Positions 26,504-26,857 of a stretch of DNA of 26,857 nt are shown piece by piece. The first letter of the stretch is position 1. Every line of letters begins with the position of its first letter. Below the pieces are notes generated by a model. The model saw nothing but the letters and a program-made list of their open reading frames with translations. It did not search any database and was not told the DNA's origin. Origin of the DNA: Chalciporus piperatus (taxonomy: Eukaryota; Basidiomycota; Agaricomycetes; Boletales; Boletaceae); assembly GCA_038093975.1 (NCBI GenBank), contig JBBPTG010000304.1, positions 1-26,857 on the forward strand. Direction: 5' to 3'. Made by a program: the position numbers and the translations under genes.

Positions 26504-26857
26504 ATAGACATCATCCGTTTACACCACGATACACCGGTTGCAGGACATCCCGGTTACGAGAAAACACTGGAACTCATTCAACAATCCTACATGTGGCCTG
26601 GACTCGCCACTGTCGCAAAAAATTATGTATCTCGGTGTCAGACCTGTCAGAAATTCAAAGGAACAAATCAGGCACCTGCAGGTTTTCTCCAACCCTTACC
26701 GATCCCCGGTGGACCCTGGCAACACATCACTGCGGATTTCATGACAGGTTTACCCGAATCACGTGGTTTTGATGCAATCTTGACAGTGGTAGATCGCTTC
26801 TCAAAAGAAGTCAAGCTCATACCATGCACAAAAATGTGTTCTGCACTGGAAACTGCT
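26504..26857 (+). pseudogene. Gypsy-6 integrase N-terminal part, running off the window
   Basis: In frame after the TGA at 26501 comes DIIRLHHDTPVAGHPGYEKT, then YMWPGLATVAKNYVSRCQTC (the H-H-C-C zinc-binding domain), QKFKGTNQAPAGFLQPLPIP and WQHITADFMTGLPESRGFDA, where the Asp of ADFMTGLP is the first catalytic residue. VVDRFSKEVKLIPCTK runs to the edge without further stops. Confidence 0.88.

Larger units (their letters stand above)
22472..26857 (+). mobile_element. Gypsy-6: degenerate Ty3/gypsy element, gag to integrase, truncated by the window edge
   Basis: The order gag (22472-23466), protease-RT-RNase H (24387-26503), integrase (26504 onward) is the Ty3/gypsy order. MITE G sits between gag and protease. 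The 5' LTR and gag start are missing to the left, where the MITE-like relic begins. Its protease and RT are close in sequence to Gypsy-5, suggesting one family. Confidence 0.85.

Overview
The window looks like a transposon graveyard from a filamentous basidiomycete, probably an Agaricomycete. The evidence is short introns of about 47-59 nt with GTRAGT donors and CTAAC-like branch points, a chromodomain Ty3/gypsy element, a tyrosine-recombinase retroelement with an RNase H of the basidiomycete type, Ty1/copia elements and a hAT transposase. Only one gene, at the left edge, looks like a possible host gene.

Layout. 1-1085 (minus): a four-exon gene with a Zn(II)2Cys6-like cysteine cluster. 1192-1979: non-coding, LTR-like DNA with a TATA box. 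1980-2328 (minus): an LTR of the same gypsy family as the LTR at 17140-17617. 2343-2882 (minus): a copia solo LTR with a perfect 5-bp target duplication, itself carrying an 80-bp palindromic insert. 2887-5005 (plus): a decayed RNase H + tyrosine recombinase element (DIRS-like). 5008-12044 (minus): a degenerate copia element (Copia-2) broken by four further insertions. 12327-15216 (minus): a younger copia element (Copia-3) with an unbroken 876-codon pol but no 5' end. 15218-17617 (plus): the 3' part of a chromovirus (Gypsy-4), with integrase tail, chromodomain, an extra CCHC-knuckle ORF after pol, and the 3' LTR. 17618-19726 (plus): protease-RT of Gypsy-5. 19727-21831 (plus): a 5'-truncated hAT element with a decayed intron-bearing transposase and its right terminus. 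21832-22014: a gypsy integrase relic. 22040-22465: a diverged MITE-like relic. 22472-26857 (plus): Gypsy-6, gag to integrase, running off the window.

The unifying theme is a family of roughly 610-690-bp non-autonomous hAT elements (MITEs). Seven copies (A 4162, E 8410, B 9724, C 10508, D 12045, F 18864, G 23732) share the terminus TAGTGTTT(C/T/A)(A/G)AAGTCC. Six of the seven have both ends visible, and these six sit between 8-bp target duplications (five perfect, one with a single mismatch). Every copy is inserted inside another transposon. The hAT relic at 19727-21831 ends in a recognisably related terminus and the same kind of subterminal repeats, so it is a plausible autonomous source.

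Relative ages can be read from the nesting. The tyrosine-recombinase element and Copia-2 are old. MITEs A, B, D and E and a copia solo LTR landed in them, MITE C landed in that solo LTR, and Copia-3 landed in MITE D. Large deletions then fused Copia-3 to Gypsy-4 and Gypsy-5 to the hAT relic. Many in-frame stops are TGA at places where Trp or Arg would be expected, consistent with C:G to T:A decay.
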